Shown piece after piece: positions 1 through 10,281 of a stretch of 64,000 nucleotides of DNA (position 1 is the first letter of the stretch; each line of letters starts with the position of its first letter). The notes beneath the pieces are model-generated. The model ran no database searches and was not told the DNA's origin. It worked only from the letters and a program-made list of their open reading frames with translations. A program made the translations under genes and the position numbers. The DNA is from an uncultured bacterium. Lineage in GTDB: Bacteria; Actinomycetota; Actinomycetes; S36-B12; CAIYMF01. The stretch is taken from contig CAIKEU010000079.1 of the NCBI GenBank assembly GCA_903826575.1, positions 24,415 through 88,414 on the forward strand, in the 5' to 3' direction.

Positions 1-402
1 GTTGTCACCGCCAATACCGATCACGCGCTTAACCAAATCCTTACCGGTATCTGACGGCAGCAGGCCCACCCACATGAGTGCGTTACGTAGGACTCCAGCA
101 ATGCCCGCCGGCGGCTCAGGATCAGGCAGCCAGTGCGAAGGATCGCTGAATACGACGATCTCACCTCGCTGAACTCCACCAAAGTGATTGCTCAATTTCG
201 AGACGAGAATTCGGTCCTGAATCTGAAGAGTGTTCTCCATCGATCCCGAAGGAACGAAGAATGCTTGTGCTATGAACGTGCGAACAAAGAACGAGAGCAG
301 CAACGCGACAACAACAATGATGAATAACTCTCGTCCGAGAGATGGGTCGGAGTGTTCTTTACGCCGATCTGCAACGCGATCCTGTGGGTTAGCGTCGGTC
401 AC
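1..402 (-). CDS. lepB: Signal peptidase I, second copy (3' end cut by window edge)
   Basis: Partial type I signal peptidase, a membrane-bound Ser/Lys protease that removes signal peptides from exported proteins. Only the first 134 residues lie in the window. A hydrophobic anchor at about residues 26-45 is followed by the catalytic serine motif PSGSMENTL (Ser54) and by the lysine motif KRVIGIGGD (general base near Lys125). The GTG start at 402-400 overlaps the TGA stop of the upstream signal peptidase (GTGA, 4 bases), so the two are probably translationally coupled. Its sequence differs clearly from its neighbour, so it is a diverged paralogue and not a recent copy. The substrate split between the two enzymes is unknown. 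Confidence 0.9.
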   Translation of the reverse strand, partial: MTDANPQDRVADRRKEHSDPSLGRELFIIVVVALLLSFFVRTFIAQAFFVPSGSMENTLQIQDRILVSKLSNHFGGVQRGEIVVFSDPSHWLPDPEPPAGIAGVLRNALMWVGLLPSDTGKDLVKRVIGIGGDN

Positions 403-1169
403 TTTCCAGACCGCGCTAACCCGGGCTGGTTATATGTCTCCGGGATCGGTAAGACCTGAGCGTGTTGCAGGGGCCACAAGATCACAAAAGCACGACCAAT
501 CACTCGATCAACCGGGACGAATCCGCCGCCAGGATCCCCGAGGTGCGCACGTGAGTCACTACTCGCGGCGCGATGGTCACCTAGCACAAATAGTTTCCCA
601 TCCGGAACGGTGATATCAAAAGGCACGTCACTCGGCGAGTTGCCCGGAAAGAGGTACGACGTCTCGTCCAAGTACACGCCATTGACAGACACGCGACCTT
701 GGACGTCGCAGCACACGACGTGATCGCCGCCAACACCTACGACGCGCTTGACGAAGTCTCGCTCATTAGGGGCCGCGAAGCCCACCAATTGACCGAACCA
801 CGACATCACCTGCTGAATCGGATTGCCCGGTGCCGGGATCGTGAATTCGGGGGCGAACGAGTCAAGGCCGTCGAAGACCACGATGTCTCCGCGCTCGATA
901 GGCCGGGTGTGATACGCGACCTTGTTAACTAAGACTCGGTCACCAACAGCAAGGGTGTTCTCCATCGACCCCGAAGGGATAAAGAACGCCTGCACCAAGA
1001 ACGTCTTGACTAAAAACGCTAGGAAGAACGCGATCCCAATCAGCACCAGAAACTCTAGGAACAGGGATCGCTCCCGATCAGGACGTTGCGTCGACGGGCG
1101 AGTATGACTGCCAGACGCACCTGCCGGCGCGGTTGAAGACATGTGCTGCGCCCCCAGAGGAATCGTCAT
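399..1169 (-). CDS. lepB: Signal peptidase I, first copy
   Basis: Type I signal peptidase of 256 residues. An N-terminal low-complexity cytoplasmic segment (1-35) precedes one membrane helix (about 38-60), the catalytic serine box PSGSM (Ser68) and the lysine box KRVVGVGGD (Lys141); box E is visible near the C-terminus as LGDHRAASSDSR. It releases Sec and Tat substrates on the outer face of the cytoplasmic membrane. It lies downstream of rplS, the usual actinobacterial place. The first ATG has no convincing ribosome binding site; the ATG ten codons in is an equally good start. It ends in a 4-base overlap with a second signal peptidase gene. Confidence 0.93.
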   Translation of the reverse strand: MTIPLGAQHMSSTAPAGASGSHTRPSTQRPDRERSLFLEFLVLIGIAFFLAFLVKTFLVQAFFIPSGSMENTLAVGDRVLVNKVAYHTRPIERGDIVVFDGLDSFAPEFTIPAPGNPIQQVMSWFGQLVGFAAPNERDFVKRVVGVGGDHVVCCDVQGRVSVNGVYLDETSYLFPGNSPSDVPFDITVPDGKLFVLGDHRAASSDSRAHLGDPGGGFVPVDRVIGRAFVILWPLQHAQVLPIPETYNQPGLARSGK

Positions 1170-1295
1170 GATCTTACGAGGTTAACTGCTCAACGATTAG
1201 TTGGGCAGAAAATGCAGACCCCTAAATCGCGATTCCTAACCCCCAAAAATGGGTTCATCTGGAACCGGAGACCACGCAGGGCCACCCGAGATTGA

Positions 1296-1652
1296 CTACT
1301 TGGCGACGTTGTCGCGCTTCTCGCGGATCTTGGCCTTCTTGCCGCGGAGGTCGCGAAGGTAGTACAGCTTGGCGCGACGAACATCACCGCGGGTCACAAG
1401 CTCGATTTTTTCGACGATCGGAGTGTGAACGGGGAACGTACGCTCAACACCAACGCCGAAGCTCACCTTGCGCACAGTGAAGGTCTCGCGAACTCCACCA
1501 CCCTGACGACGAATAACCACGCCCTGGAAGAGCTGGATACGCGAACGGTTACCTTCAACGACCTTCACGTGAACCTTGAGGGTGTCACCCGGGCGGAAGT
1601 CAGGGATATCGCTCTTGAGCGACGCTGCATCGACGAGATCGAGCGTATTCAT
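1296..1652 (-). CDS. rplS: 50S ribosomal protein L19
   Basis: Ribosomal protein L19, which sits at the interface between the large and small subunits. The 118-residue product begins [15 protein letters not shown] and contains the family's [13 protein letters not shown] and [10 protein letters not shown] segments and a basic C-terminus. I chose the ATG at 1652 because it is preceded by AGGAG seven bases upstream and gives the usual L19 length; a longer frame upstream lacks both. It follows trmD in the standard rpsP-rimM-trmD-rplS order, with 206 bases between the two genes. Confidence 0.96.
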   Translation of the reverse strand: MNTLDLVDAASLKSDIPDFRPGDTLKVHVKVVEGNRSRIQLFQGVVIRRQGGGVRETFTVRKVSFGVGVERTFPVHTPIVEKIELVTRGDVRRAKLYYLRDLRGKKAKIREKRDNVAK

Positions 1653-1858
1653 TGTGTACTCCTGGTGAGGGCCACAGGTCACCCACGTACATGGATTCGG
1701 ATGGAACGGACATCATGCGATATTCGCCAGCCACAGCCGGACTGCGATGACCCCCCTGTGGCAGGATCCGTCGCTCGAACCCCCCAAGTGTGCCATAGGG
1801 CGCACGGGAGCATGAAATCGAGCCGCGGCTGCCCGCTCAACTAAGGCCGCCCCGCTCG

Positions 1859-2569
1859 CTACTGGGATTGATCCTGCTGGAGATCAGGTCGGAATTGAGC
1901 AGTTCGCTGCAGCGCCTGTGCGCGACGCCATGCGGCAATCCGGCCATGATCGCCAGACAGCAGGATCTCGGGTACCTCTAGTTCGCGCCAGCGGGGTGGC
2001 TTGGTGTAGATCGGCCCTTCGAGCAGCCCTTCCATCGCACCAGGGGCAAACGAATCGTCCATGACGCTTTGAGGGTTACCAAGCACGCCCGGTAACAAAC
2101 GGGCCGCAGCCTCGATCATGACCAGCGCAGCAACTTCACCACCAGCGAGCACATAATCGCCAACGCTGACCTCATCGATTCGAGTGCGTTGGGCAAAATG
2201 TTCGGCCACCCTCGAGTCAATTCCCTCGTACCGGCCACAGGCGAAGATGAGCCACTCATCATCGGCAAATTCCTGGGCCACGGTCTGATTAAAGGTTCGA
2301 CCACTTGGGGTTGGCACGACGAGCCTCGGCTGTCCCGGCGCTTGGTCGAGGATGAAATCAAGAGCTTCACCCCACGGCTCTGGTTTCATCACCATGCCGG
2401 GCCCGCCCCCATAGGGCGTGTCGTCCACGGTGCGATGACGGTCATGGGTGAACTCGCGCAGGTCGTGGATGCGTACATCCAAGGTTCCTGCGGCGATGGC
2501 TTTACCCACCAGCGATACGTCAAGTGGTCCTAGATAGTCAGGGAAGATTGTGACGACGTCGATGCGCAT
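1859..2569 (-). CDS. trmD: tRNA (guanine-N1-)-methyltransferase
   Basis: TrmD methylates G37 of tRNAs reading CNN codons with S-adenosylmethionine and so prevents +1 frameshifting. The 236-residue protein shows the N-terminal [13 protein letters not shown], the [14 protein letters not shown] loop, the trefoil-knot cofactor segment [11 protein letters not shown] and the following [14 protein letters not shown] motif. All are diagnostic of TrmD and not of the unrelated Trm5. It starts three bases after the rimM stop, so the two are one transcription and translation unit. Confidence 0.97.
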   Translation of the reverse strand: MRIDVVTIFPDYLGPLDVSLVGKAIAAGTLDVRIHDLREFTHDRHRTVDDTPYGGGPGMVMKPEPWGEALDFILDQAPGQPRLVVPTPSGRTFNQTVAQEFADDEWLIFACGRYEGIDSRVAEHFAQRTRIDEVSVGDYVLAGGEVAALVMIEAAARLLPGVLGNPQSVMDDSFAPGAMEGLLEGPIYTKPPRWRELEVPEILLSGDHGRIAAWRRAQALQRTAQFRPDLQQDQSQ

Positions 2570-2572
2570 GAA

Positions 2573-3163
2573 TTAGGGACCAGAATCCGGCTCGACCGTC
2601 GACTCGGCAACCGAATCGGCACTGGGATCGACACTGGGCACAGACTCCGGTTCGTCGAGTTCAAGCAGTCCCGGTGGCGGACTGACAACAACACGTCCAC
2701 CGAAGACGTCAATCGTCGGAACGAATTCGGTAACGAAGGGGACGAGCAACTCGCGGCTGTCAGGGCGGATTATCGACAGTAAATCCTGCGAGGGCAGATG
2801 AATCACGTCTACGACCTCGCCGAGCGATGAACCATCACCTAATTCAGCGCGTAAGCCGCGAAGTTGGTGGTCGTAGAACTCGTCAGGATCCTCAGGGGTA
2901 TCTGTGTCCTCCACCTGCGCTGACAACATCACGTCCCGCAACGCTTCAGCGGCATTACGGTCAACAACGCCCTCGAGTGCCAGAAGCATCCGACCTTGAT
3001 GCCAGCGAACCGAGGCAACCGTCAAAGGTCCCATCGACGCCGGTTCAGTCAATAAAACAGCGCCGGGCGCATACCGATCGTCTGGTGAATCGGTGCGAAC
3101 CTCAACGGTCACTTCCCCACGGATCCCGTGGGGACGACCGATCCGACCGATGACGACCTGCAT
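2573..3163 (-). CDS. rimM: 16S rRNA processing protein RimM
   Basis: RimM helps mature the 3' domain of 16S rRNA in the 30S head and binds ribosomal protein S19. The 196-residue product has the N-terminal RimM barrel (VVIGRIGRPHGIRGEVTVEV) and the PRC-barrel segment with FYDHQLRGL and LLVPFVTEFVP. A C-terminal tail of about 25 residues rich in Ser, Val, Asp and Glu is low-complexity and probably disordered. It is flanked by the KH-domain gene (21-base gap) and trmD. Confidence 0.95.
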   Translation of the reverse strand: MQVVIGRIGRPHGIRGEVTVEVRTDSPDDRYAPGAVLLTEPASMGPLTVASVRWHQGRMLLALEGVVDRNAAEALRDVMLSAQVEDTDTPEDPDEFYDHQLRGLRAELGDGSSLGEVVDVIHLPSQDLLSIIRPDSRELLVPFVTEFVPTIDVFGGRVVVSPPPGLLELDEPESVPSVDPSADSVAESTVEPDSGP

Positions 3164-3184
3164 GGTGCGCCCGGCGCTTAACAG

Positions 3185-3424
3185 TTAGCGTTCGCCGACG
3201 TCGAGGAAGTCGATGCGTACACCCTTGCCATCGGCCAGAGCCCCGACAACGGTGCGCAGGGAAGTAGCGGTACGACCACTCTTACCAATAATGCGACCCA
3301 TGTCTTCTGGGTTTACTCGGACCTCAAGGCTCGGGCCACGACGACCCGTGCGCTGGCGTACTTCAACATCCTCAGGGTGATCAACGATCCCCTTGACAAG
3401 GTGTTCGAGTGCGTCTTCTAGCAC
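3185..3424 (-). CDS. khpA: KH-domain RNA-binding protein (KhpA family)
   Basis: Small KH-domain protein of 79 residues, a length typical of the KhpA family that sits between rpsP and rimM in Gram-positive bacteria. The GxxG RNA-binding loop is GKSG in MGRIIGKSGRTATSLR. The start is the GTG at 3424, one base after the rpsP stop; it gives VLEDALEHLVKGIV, the usual KhpA opening. A longer frame reaching 3538 runs backwards through the low-complexity rpsP tail and should be ignored. In firmicutes KhpA pairs with KhpB; no partner lies in this window. Confidence 0.92.
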   Translation of the reverse strand: MLEDALEHLVKGIVDHPEDVEVRQRTGRRGPSLEVRVNPEDMGRIIGKSGRTATSLRTVVGALADGKGVRIDFLDVGER

Positions 3425-3425
3425 G

Positions 3426-4046
3426 TCAGGCCTCAGTCGACTCTTCTGCGGATTCGGCAACTGCCTCATCGGCAACGGCTTGGGCAGCCTCAGGAGCCTC
3501 GGCAACGACATCTTCGGCGGCAGCCTCGTCGGCGACAACCTCAGCAGCCACTTCCTGCGCTGCAGCTTCGTCGGCTACAGCTTCGTCGGCTACAACCTCG
3601 GCGGGAGCGGCCTCGTCGGCAGCAACCTCGGCTACAACCTCTTCGGCCTTGGGCTCAGCAGCGGCCTTCTTCTTCGGTGTCGTCGCTTCCTTGACGGGTT
3701 CGTTGGCAGCCTCAAGTGCGGCAGCTTCGAACACCGTCTTCTTGTCGACCTTAGCCGGGGCAACGCGAAGCGTGCCCTCCTGGCCGGGCAGACCCTTGAA
3801 CTTCTGCCAGTCACCCGTGACCTTGAGAATCGCAGTAACTGCCTCGGTCGGCTGTGCGCCAACGCTGAGCCAGTACTGCGCGCGCTCGGAATCGACGCGA
3901 ATCAGGCTCGGCTCCTCCTTGGGCTGGTAGATGCCGATCTCTTCAATGGCACGGCCGTCACGCTTGGTGCGTGCGTCGGCGATGACAATGCGGTACTGCG
4001 GGTTGCGCATCTTGCCCATGCGCTTGAGCTTGATCTTGACAGCCAC
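3426..4046 (-). CDS. rpsP: 30S ribosomal protein S16 with a long acidic tail
   Basis: Ribosomal protein S16, needed for 30S assembly. Residues 1 to about 95 are a canonical S16 domain ([42 protein letters not shown]). The remaining 110 or so residues are an Ala/Glu/Val/Asp-rich low-complexity extension with repeated VADEA and AAEVV-like units, ending in ESTEA. S16 is about 80-90 residues in most bacteria and is somewhat extended in actinobacteria; 206 residues is long even so. The extension is in frame with no stop and is followed directly by khpA, so it is genuine coding sequence. Confidence 0.95.
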   Translation of the reverse strand: MAVKIKLKRMGKMRNPQYRIVIADARTKRDGRAIEEIGIYQPKEEPSLIRVDSERAQYWLSVGAQPTEAVTAILKVTGDWQKFKGLPGQEGTLRVAPAKVDKKTVFEAAALEAANEPVKEATTPKKKAAAEPKAEEVVAEVAADEAAPAEVVADEAVADEAAAQEVAAEVVADEAAAEDVVAEAPEAAQAVADEAVAESAEESTEA

Positions 4047-4237
4047 GGGGTGGACTTCTCCTCGAGATAAGTGGGTGGATGCATATCGTTCGCGTGGGGT
4101 GCGACGACCATGCTTCCGATGACCTCATTCATTGCGGACCGGTTAGAGGGCCGCCCACGATGACGAGATAACCCGCCTATCGTGCCAGATGACGGGCCGT
4201 TGCACTAAATCGCGGTCGGTTTTAGGGGCTGTTGCCG

Positions 4238-5803
4238 CTATTTCCCGTCGAGAAGACCCTTGAACTCGGGCGGAAGGTCCCCAAGTTGCGCGGCAAGTTC
4301 AGCGGGATCAAAACTGCCAAACCCACTATCAGCAGGAACAACCAGCCCACTGCCAGCTCTGGTGTCTGCACCTGATCGCTTCGCCGGATTGCCACTTCGC
4401 TTGGCGCCCTTACCCTTCTGGACCTGGGCTTTTTGCTTGGCCTTGGCACGCTTACCAGCACCGCCAAACCCGGGCATGCCCGGCATCCCTGGCATTCCTC
4501 CCCCAGCTCGCATCTGCTTCATAACCTTTTGCGCTTCGACGAAGCGTTCCACCAGTTGGTTAACCGCAGAAACTTCCACACCCGATCCGCGAGCGATACG
4601 AGCGCGGCGCGATCCATTGAGAATCTTGTGATCGGCTCGCTCAGCCGGTGTCATCGAACGAATGATGGCCGCGACCCGATCGAGTTCCCTTTCGTCGAAA
4701 TCTTCGAGTTGGGCTTTCATATCACCCATTCCCGGGAGCATCCCGAGGATCTTGGTGAGCGAACCCATCTTTTTGAGGCCCATCATCTGCTCAAGAAAAT
4801 CCTCGAGAGTGAAGTCGTCGCCAGAGGCAACCTTCGACGCCATGCGGGCTTGCTGTTCGACATCGAAGGCCCGCTCGGCCTGCTCGATCAGCGTGAGGAC
4901 GTCACCCATATCAAGAATGCGTGAAGCCATTCGATCCGGGTGGAAGGTCTCAAGGTCGGTGAGCTTCTCACCCACGGACGCGAAGACGATCGGCTTACCC
5001 GTAACCGTGACGATGGACAAGGCGGCGCCACCGCGGGCATCACCGTCGAGTTTGGAAAGGACAACCGCGTCGATGCCGATCGCCTCATCGAAGGCGACGG
5101 CCGTGCGCACAGAATCCTGGCCGATCATTGCGTCAACAACGAGCAGTGTTTCGTCGGGCTGAATTGCGTCACGGACCTGTCGCAATTGACCCATGAGTTC
5201 TTCGTCGATCGCCAAACGTCCGGCCGTATCGACAATGACGATGTCGTACAACTTAGATGTCGCTAGCTCGATTCCGCTGCGGGCAACGGCAATCGGGTCG
5301 CCTACCCCATTGCCAGGCTCCGGCGCATGGATCGCAACACCGGCGCGCTGCGCAACAACACTCAACTGATCAACGGCATTTGGACGCTGAAGATCGGCTG
5401 CGACGAGTAGCGGCGCATGACCAGCCTCGCGCAGGTGTAGCGCCAACTTTCCGGCAAGTGTCGTCTTACCAGCACCCTGAAGACCTGCCAGCAAAATAAC
5501 CGTCGGCGGAGTTTTCGCGTACTGAAGGCGCCGGGTCGCACCGCCAAGGATCCCGATCAGTTCCTCGTGGACGATCTTGACGATCTGCTGCGCGGGATTG
5601 AGTGCTTGATTGACGTCATCGGCTAACGCGCGTTCACGAACCCGGTCGGTGAACTCGCGCACAACGGGCAGGGCTACGTCAGCATCGAGCAGCGCCGTTC
5701 GGATGTCTCGCACGGTTGCATCGACGTCGGCCTCAGACAGCCGTCCTTTGCCACGAAGGTTCTTGAACGTGGCTGCTAGCCGATCAGACAGCGAGGTGAA
5801 CAA
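4238..5803 (-). CDS. ffh: Signal recognition particle GTPase Ffh
   Basis: Ffh (SRP54) binds 4.5S RNA and hydrophobic signal sequences as they leave the ribosome and delivers them to FtsY. The 521-residue protein has the N domain (1-90), the G domain with P-loop GLQGAGKTT (107-115), DTAGRL and SKLDGDARGG motifs, and a C-terminal M domain containing MGLKKMGSL, the RRARIARGSG RNA-binding motif and a Met/Gly-rich GGMPGMPGMPG finger. A lysine-rich tail of about 80 residues follows. Its receptor gene ftsY lies about 4.5 kb upstream, also on the minus strand. Confidence 0.97.
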   Translation of the reverse strand: MFTSLSDRLAATFKNLRGKGRLSEADVDATVRDIRTALLDADVALPVVREFTDRVRERALADDVNQALNPAQQIVKIVHEELIGILGGATRRLQYAKTPPTVILLAGLQGAGKTTLAGKLALHLREAGHAPLLVAADLQRPNAVDQLSVVAQRAGVAIHAPEPGNGVGDPIAVARSGIELATSKLYDIVIVDTAGRLAIDEELMGQLRQVRDAIQPDETLLVVDAMIGQDSVRTAVAFDEAIGIDAVVLSKLDGDARGGAALSIVTVTGKPIVFASVGEKLTDLETFHPDRMASRILDMGDVLTLIEQAERAFDVEQQARMASKVASGDDFTLEDFLEQMMGLKKMGSLTKILGMLPGMGDMKAQLEDFDERELDRVAAIIRSMTPAERADHKILNGSRRARIARGSGVEVSAVNQLVERFVEAQKVMKQMRAGGGMPGMPGMPGFGGAGKRAKAKQKAQVQKGKGAKRSGNPAKRSGADTRAGSGLVVPADSGFGSFDPAELAAQLGDLPPEFKGLLDGK

Positions 5804-5937
5804 GGATCATCCTTACCAGTACGGTTCTCGATCCCGCCGCGGGGCGGAGCTGCGTCAGTAGACGCTCGTACAGCCTAACTTGCCTGGGCCGTGCCCGCCG
5901 ACCCCATCGCCGTGGACCGACACCACACGTTTCTCGA

Positions 5938-8361
5938 TCACTTCGGGCGACCGTCATCAACCAAAGCATCTGACACCGCGGCGACTACCGCATCACCGGC
6001 GAAGTGGGCCAATGGCTCCCCCGATGCGTCCACGACGTAGAAGACGTCCACAACCTCAGACCCGAAGGTGGCAACCCGGGCCGCGGTAATACTGGCCCCC
6101 ACGTGGGCAATCGCCCCGGTGATCCGGTGTAGAAGCCCGGGAGCATCGTGGGCGCGCACCTCCAAGACGGTCGCCCTCGCGCTCGCTCCTGAAATGATCT
6201 CCACCCGAGGCTGCGCGATGCCCAACGGAACGCGATGGCTGCGCTCCCGGATGGCTAATCGCTCTCCTACATCGAAAGTTCCTGATGCCGCTCTGGAGAT
6301 ATCCTCGCGAAGTCGGCTCACCGGCGGCGGCTCACCAAACACGGGCAGAACGGTCCACACCTGAACGGCTCGTAGTTGACCGCCTAACGACCGGACGGTC
6401 TCGACTTGAGCCGCACGCACTGCACAGCGATGCACGGCTAACACTCCGGCGACCGTAGACAACAGTCCGACTCGATCTGGCGCAACGACAGTTATTACGG
6501 AAAAGTGCTCGTCATGGTCTACATGAACGACCACACGGTCGGACTCGAGATCGTCTGCGATCTGCTCCAGGCGATCGTTCGAGCCCGGCGTTGTTGAACC
6601 ACCGGACACAGTGCCGGCGCGGCGTCGTAATTCTGTTCGGGTGCGAGAGACGAGGTCGTCAACCAGTGACTGTTTCCAATCACTCCATGCTGCCGGCCCA
6701 GTCGCAGCAGCGTCAGCCTGAGCGAGCGCATAGAGCAGGTCGAGCATTCGCTCGTCGCCAACCGCATCGGCAACCGTCTGAACCGTCGACGGATCGTCTA
6801 GATCGCGACGAGTAGCCGATTCCGGCAACAACAGGTGATGCTCAACCATCCCACACAGGACCTGCGAATCGGCTTGGTTGAACCCACATTCGGGTGCGAT
6901 CTTTTCGACGAGACGCACGCCCACCGTGGTGTGATTCCCGGGACGGGCCTTTCCGATGTCGTGAAGCAGGGCACCCATAAGCAACAGATCCGGTCGGTCC
7001 ACGTGCCGGGAGTAGGGCACCGACTGAACCGCCGTCTCAACGAGATGTCGGTCAACGGTATAAAGGTGCACCGGATTGTATTGGGGCGCACTGCGCACAA
7101 CCGACCATTGCGGAATCAGCCGGCTCCACAAATCCTGCTGATCGAGCGCCTCCCAAACGGGCACCGCGGACGATCCAGCACCCAAAAGGGACACTAGCGA
7201 ATCGCGAGCTTCAACCGGCCACGGCACAGGCATCGGCGCACTCGTCAGCGCCAACCGCTCAACGGCGTGGGGCGCGATTCGCAAACCAGCCTGGGCTGCG
7301 GCGGCGGCCAGGCGCAAGATCAAAACGGGATCGTTCTCCGGCCGAACCTCGGCCGCCAGCACAACTTCGCCATCGTGCACGACAACCCCATCGGCCAAAG
7401 GAACGCGATCATTCTTCTGCGCGTCTATCCGTCGCCTACGGCTCAACAGTCGATGGGTACTGCGCCGTTGTAGTCGCTCTACGCGATGCCAGGTGACGTC
7501 CGATGCATATGCGATCGCTCGCCCAGCGGTGGACAGCGAGCGCAGCAACTGATCGGACGCATCATCACCGTGAAAGCCAAGCCGCCGCGCAATATCTGGA
7601 CGATCTTGGGCAACAACGATGTCGGTCGAACGTCCCGTTGACAGATGCAGTGCGTCTCGAGCATCGAGGAGAACGTCACGGGACTGAGCCAAACCAGCAA
7701 TGGGCGCGTCAGTGACCCACGATGCAGCCACGGCGCGAAGCGCAACGATGTCGCGCAATCCCCCGTGGCTATCTTTCACGTTCGGTTCGAGTAGATAGGC
7801 GAGTTCACCGGCCCGACTAGCGCGCTCAGTCACATTCTCGTGCAACTCGGTCAATCGTCGAGGAGCGAGTGCTCGCCAATCACCGAGGATCGATTCGCGC
7901 ACCGATTTCGCTAGCGCCGAATCACCGGAAATCGCTCTGGCGTCAAGGAATCCGAGAACGACTTTCAAATCAGTGGCAGCGAGCCTACGCATTTCGGCCG
8001 GCGTGCGTACCGAATGGTCGAGTTTGATCCCCGAATCCCACATGGGGTACCACAACGCGTCTGCTACCTGACTGACCCGGGCGCCAACCGCAGCGGCGGG
8101 ATGGAGTAACACCAGATCGATATCACTGCCTGGCGCTAGCTCACGGCGGCCGTAGCCGCCAACAGCGATGAGGGCAGCGCCGATCGTGGCAGCACCGGAC
8201 ACGACGAACAAACCATGGATCCAGCGATCAGTCACATCTGCTAGCGCGCGTCGCCGATCAGCCGAGGCTAGGTCCTCGCGGGCAAGCAGCGACGTGCGCG
8301 CAGCGATAAACGATTTGGTCAGATCGTCTGCCGACATCGAATCAGCCATGTGCCTCGTCAC
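5938..8361 (-). CDS. glnD: PII uridylyl/adenylyltransferase GlnD
   Basis: GlnD modifies and demodifies the PII protein according to glutamine level; in actinobacteria the modification is usually adenylylation. The 807-residue chain carries a nucleotidyltransferase domain (GGYGRRELAPGSDIDLVLLH, with the GSDID metal ligands), an HD hydrolase domain (LLMGALLHDIGKARPGNHT) and two C-terminal ACT domains that sense glutamine. It is the last gene of amtB-glnB-glnD. The GTG at 8361 directly follows the glnB stop; an ATG four codons in is an alternative start. Its target tyrosine, Tyr51, is present in the adjacent PII gene. Confidence 0.95.
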   Translation of the reverse strand: MTRHMADSMSADDLTKSFIAARTSLLAREDLASADRRRALADVTDRWIHGLFVVSGAATIGAALIAVGGYGRRELAPGSDIDLVLLHPAAAVGARVSQVADALWYPMWDSGIKLDHSVRTPAEMRRLAATDLKVVLGFLDARAISGDSALAKSVRESILGDWRALAPRRLTELHENVTERASRAGELAYLLEPNVKDSHGGLRDIVALRAVAASWVTDAPIAGLAQSRDVLLDARDALHLSTGRSTDIVVAQDRPDIARRLGFHGDDASDQLLRSLSTAGRAIAYASDVTWHRVERLQRRSTHRLLSRRRRIDAQKNDRVPLADGVVVHDGEVVLAAEVRPENDPVLILRLAAAAAQAGLRIAPHAVERLALTSAPMPVPWPVEARDSLVSLLGAGSSAVPVWEALDQQDLWSRLIPQWSVVRSAPQYNPVHLYTVDRHLVETAVQSVPYSRHVDRPDLLLMGALLHDIGKARPGNHTTVGVRLVEKIAPECGFNQADSQVLCGMVEHHLLLPESATRRDLDDPSTVQTVADAVGDERMLDLLYALAQADAAATGPAAWSDWKQSLVDDLVSRTRTELRRRAGTVSGGSTTPGSNDRLEQIADDLESDRVVVHVDHDEHFSVITVVAPDRVGLLSTVAGVLAVHRCAVRAAQVETVRSLGGQLRAVQVWTVLPVFGEPPPVSRLREDISRAASGTFDVGERLAIRERSHRVPLGIAQPRVEIISGASARATVLEVRAHDAPGLLHRITGAIAHVGASITAARVATFGSEVVDVFYVVDASGEPLAHFAGDAVVAAVSDALVDDGRPK

Positions 8362-10052
<1,691 letters not shown>

Positions 10053-10153
10053 TCAGGTTCCCCTCCACGATGCAATGGAAAAGACGCGTCCGATGCCGCG
10101 TCAGGCATCCGGCGCGTCTATGCGTCGAACTGGGGTAATCACATCGCAGTCAT

Positions 10154-10191
10154 GTTGCAAAGCCGCACGTCGCAGGTTTCATGCACGTGAC
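10154..10191 (-). promoter_or_regulatory. Candidate GlnR box upstream of amtB
   Basis: Read on the minus strand, this stretch has GTCAC, six bases, GAAAC, six bases, then the weaker pair CGTGC, six bases, GCAAC. The actinobacterial GlnR consensus is GTnAC-n6-GAAAC, often repeated at this 22-base period. The first half-site is perfect and the second is degenerate. The position, 102-139 bases upstream of the amtB start, fits activation of the amtB-glnB-glnD operon under nitrogen limitation. GlnR itself is not in the window. Confidence 0.5.
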
Positions 10192-10281
10192 GATTTGCGC
10201 CGTCGTGTTACGCCAATGTGTCGGGAACCGTGAGTAGTCGGCGAAACCGTCGATACCCCCGTCGCGGATTCGAAACTCCAA

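Noticed and set aside
1190..1290. Terminator between rplS and lepB
   Set aside because: Only a five-base AACCC/GGGTT stem is present, too weak to call.
3393..4070. Plus-strand open frames rich in Ser/Gly/Leu opposite rpsP
   Set aside because: They are antisense readings of the low-complexity Ala/Glu tail of S16. The repetitive sequence explains the long open frames.
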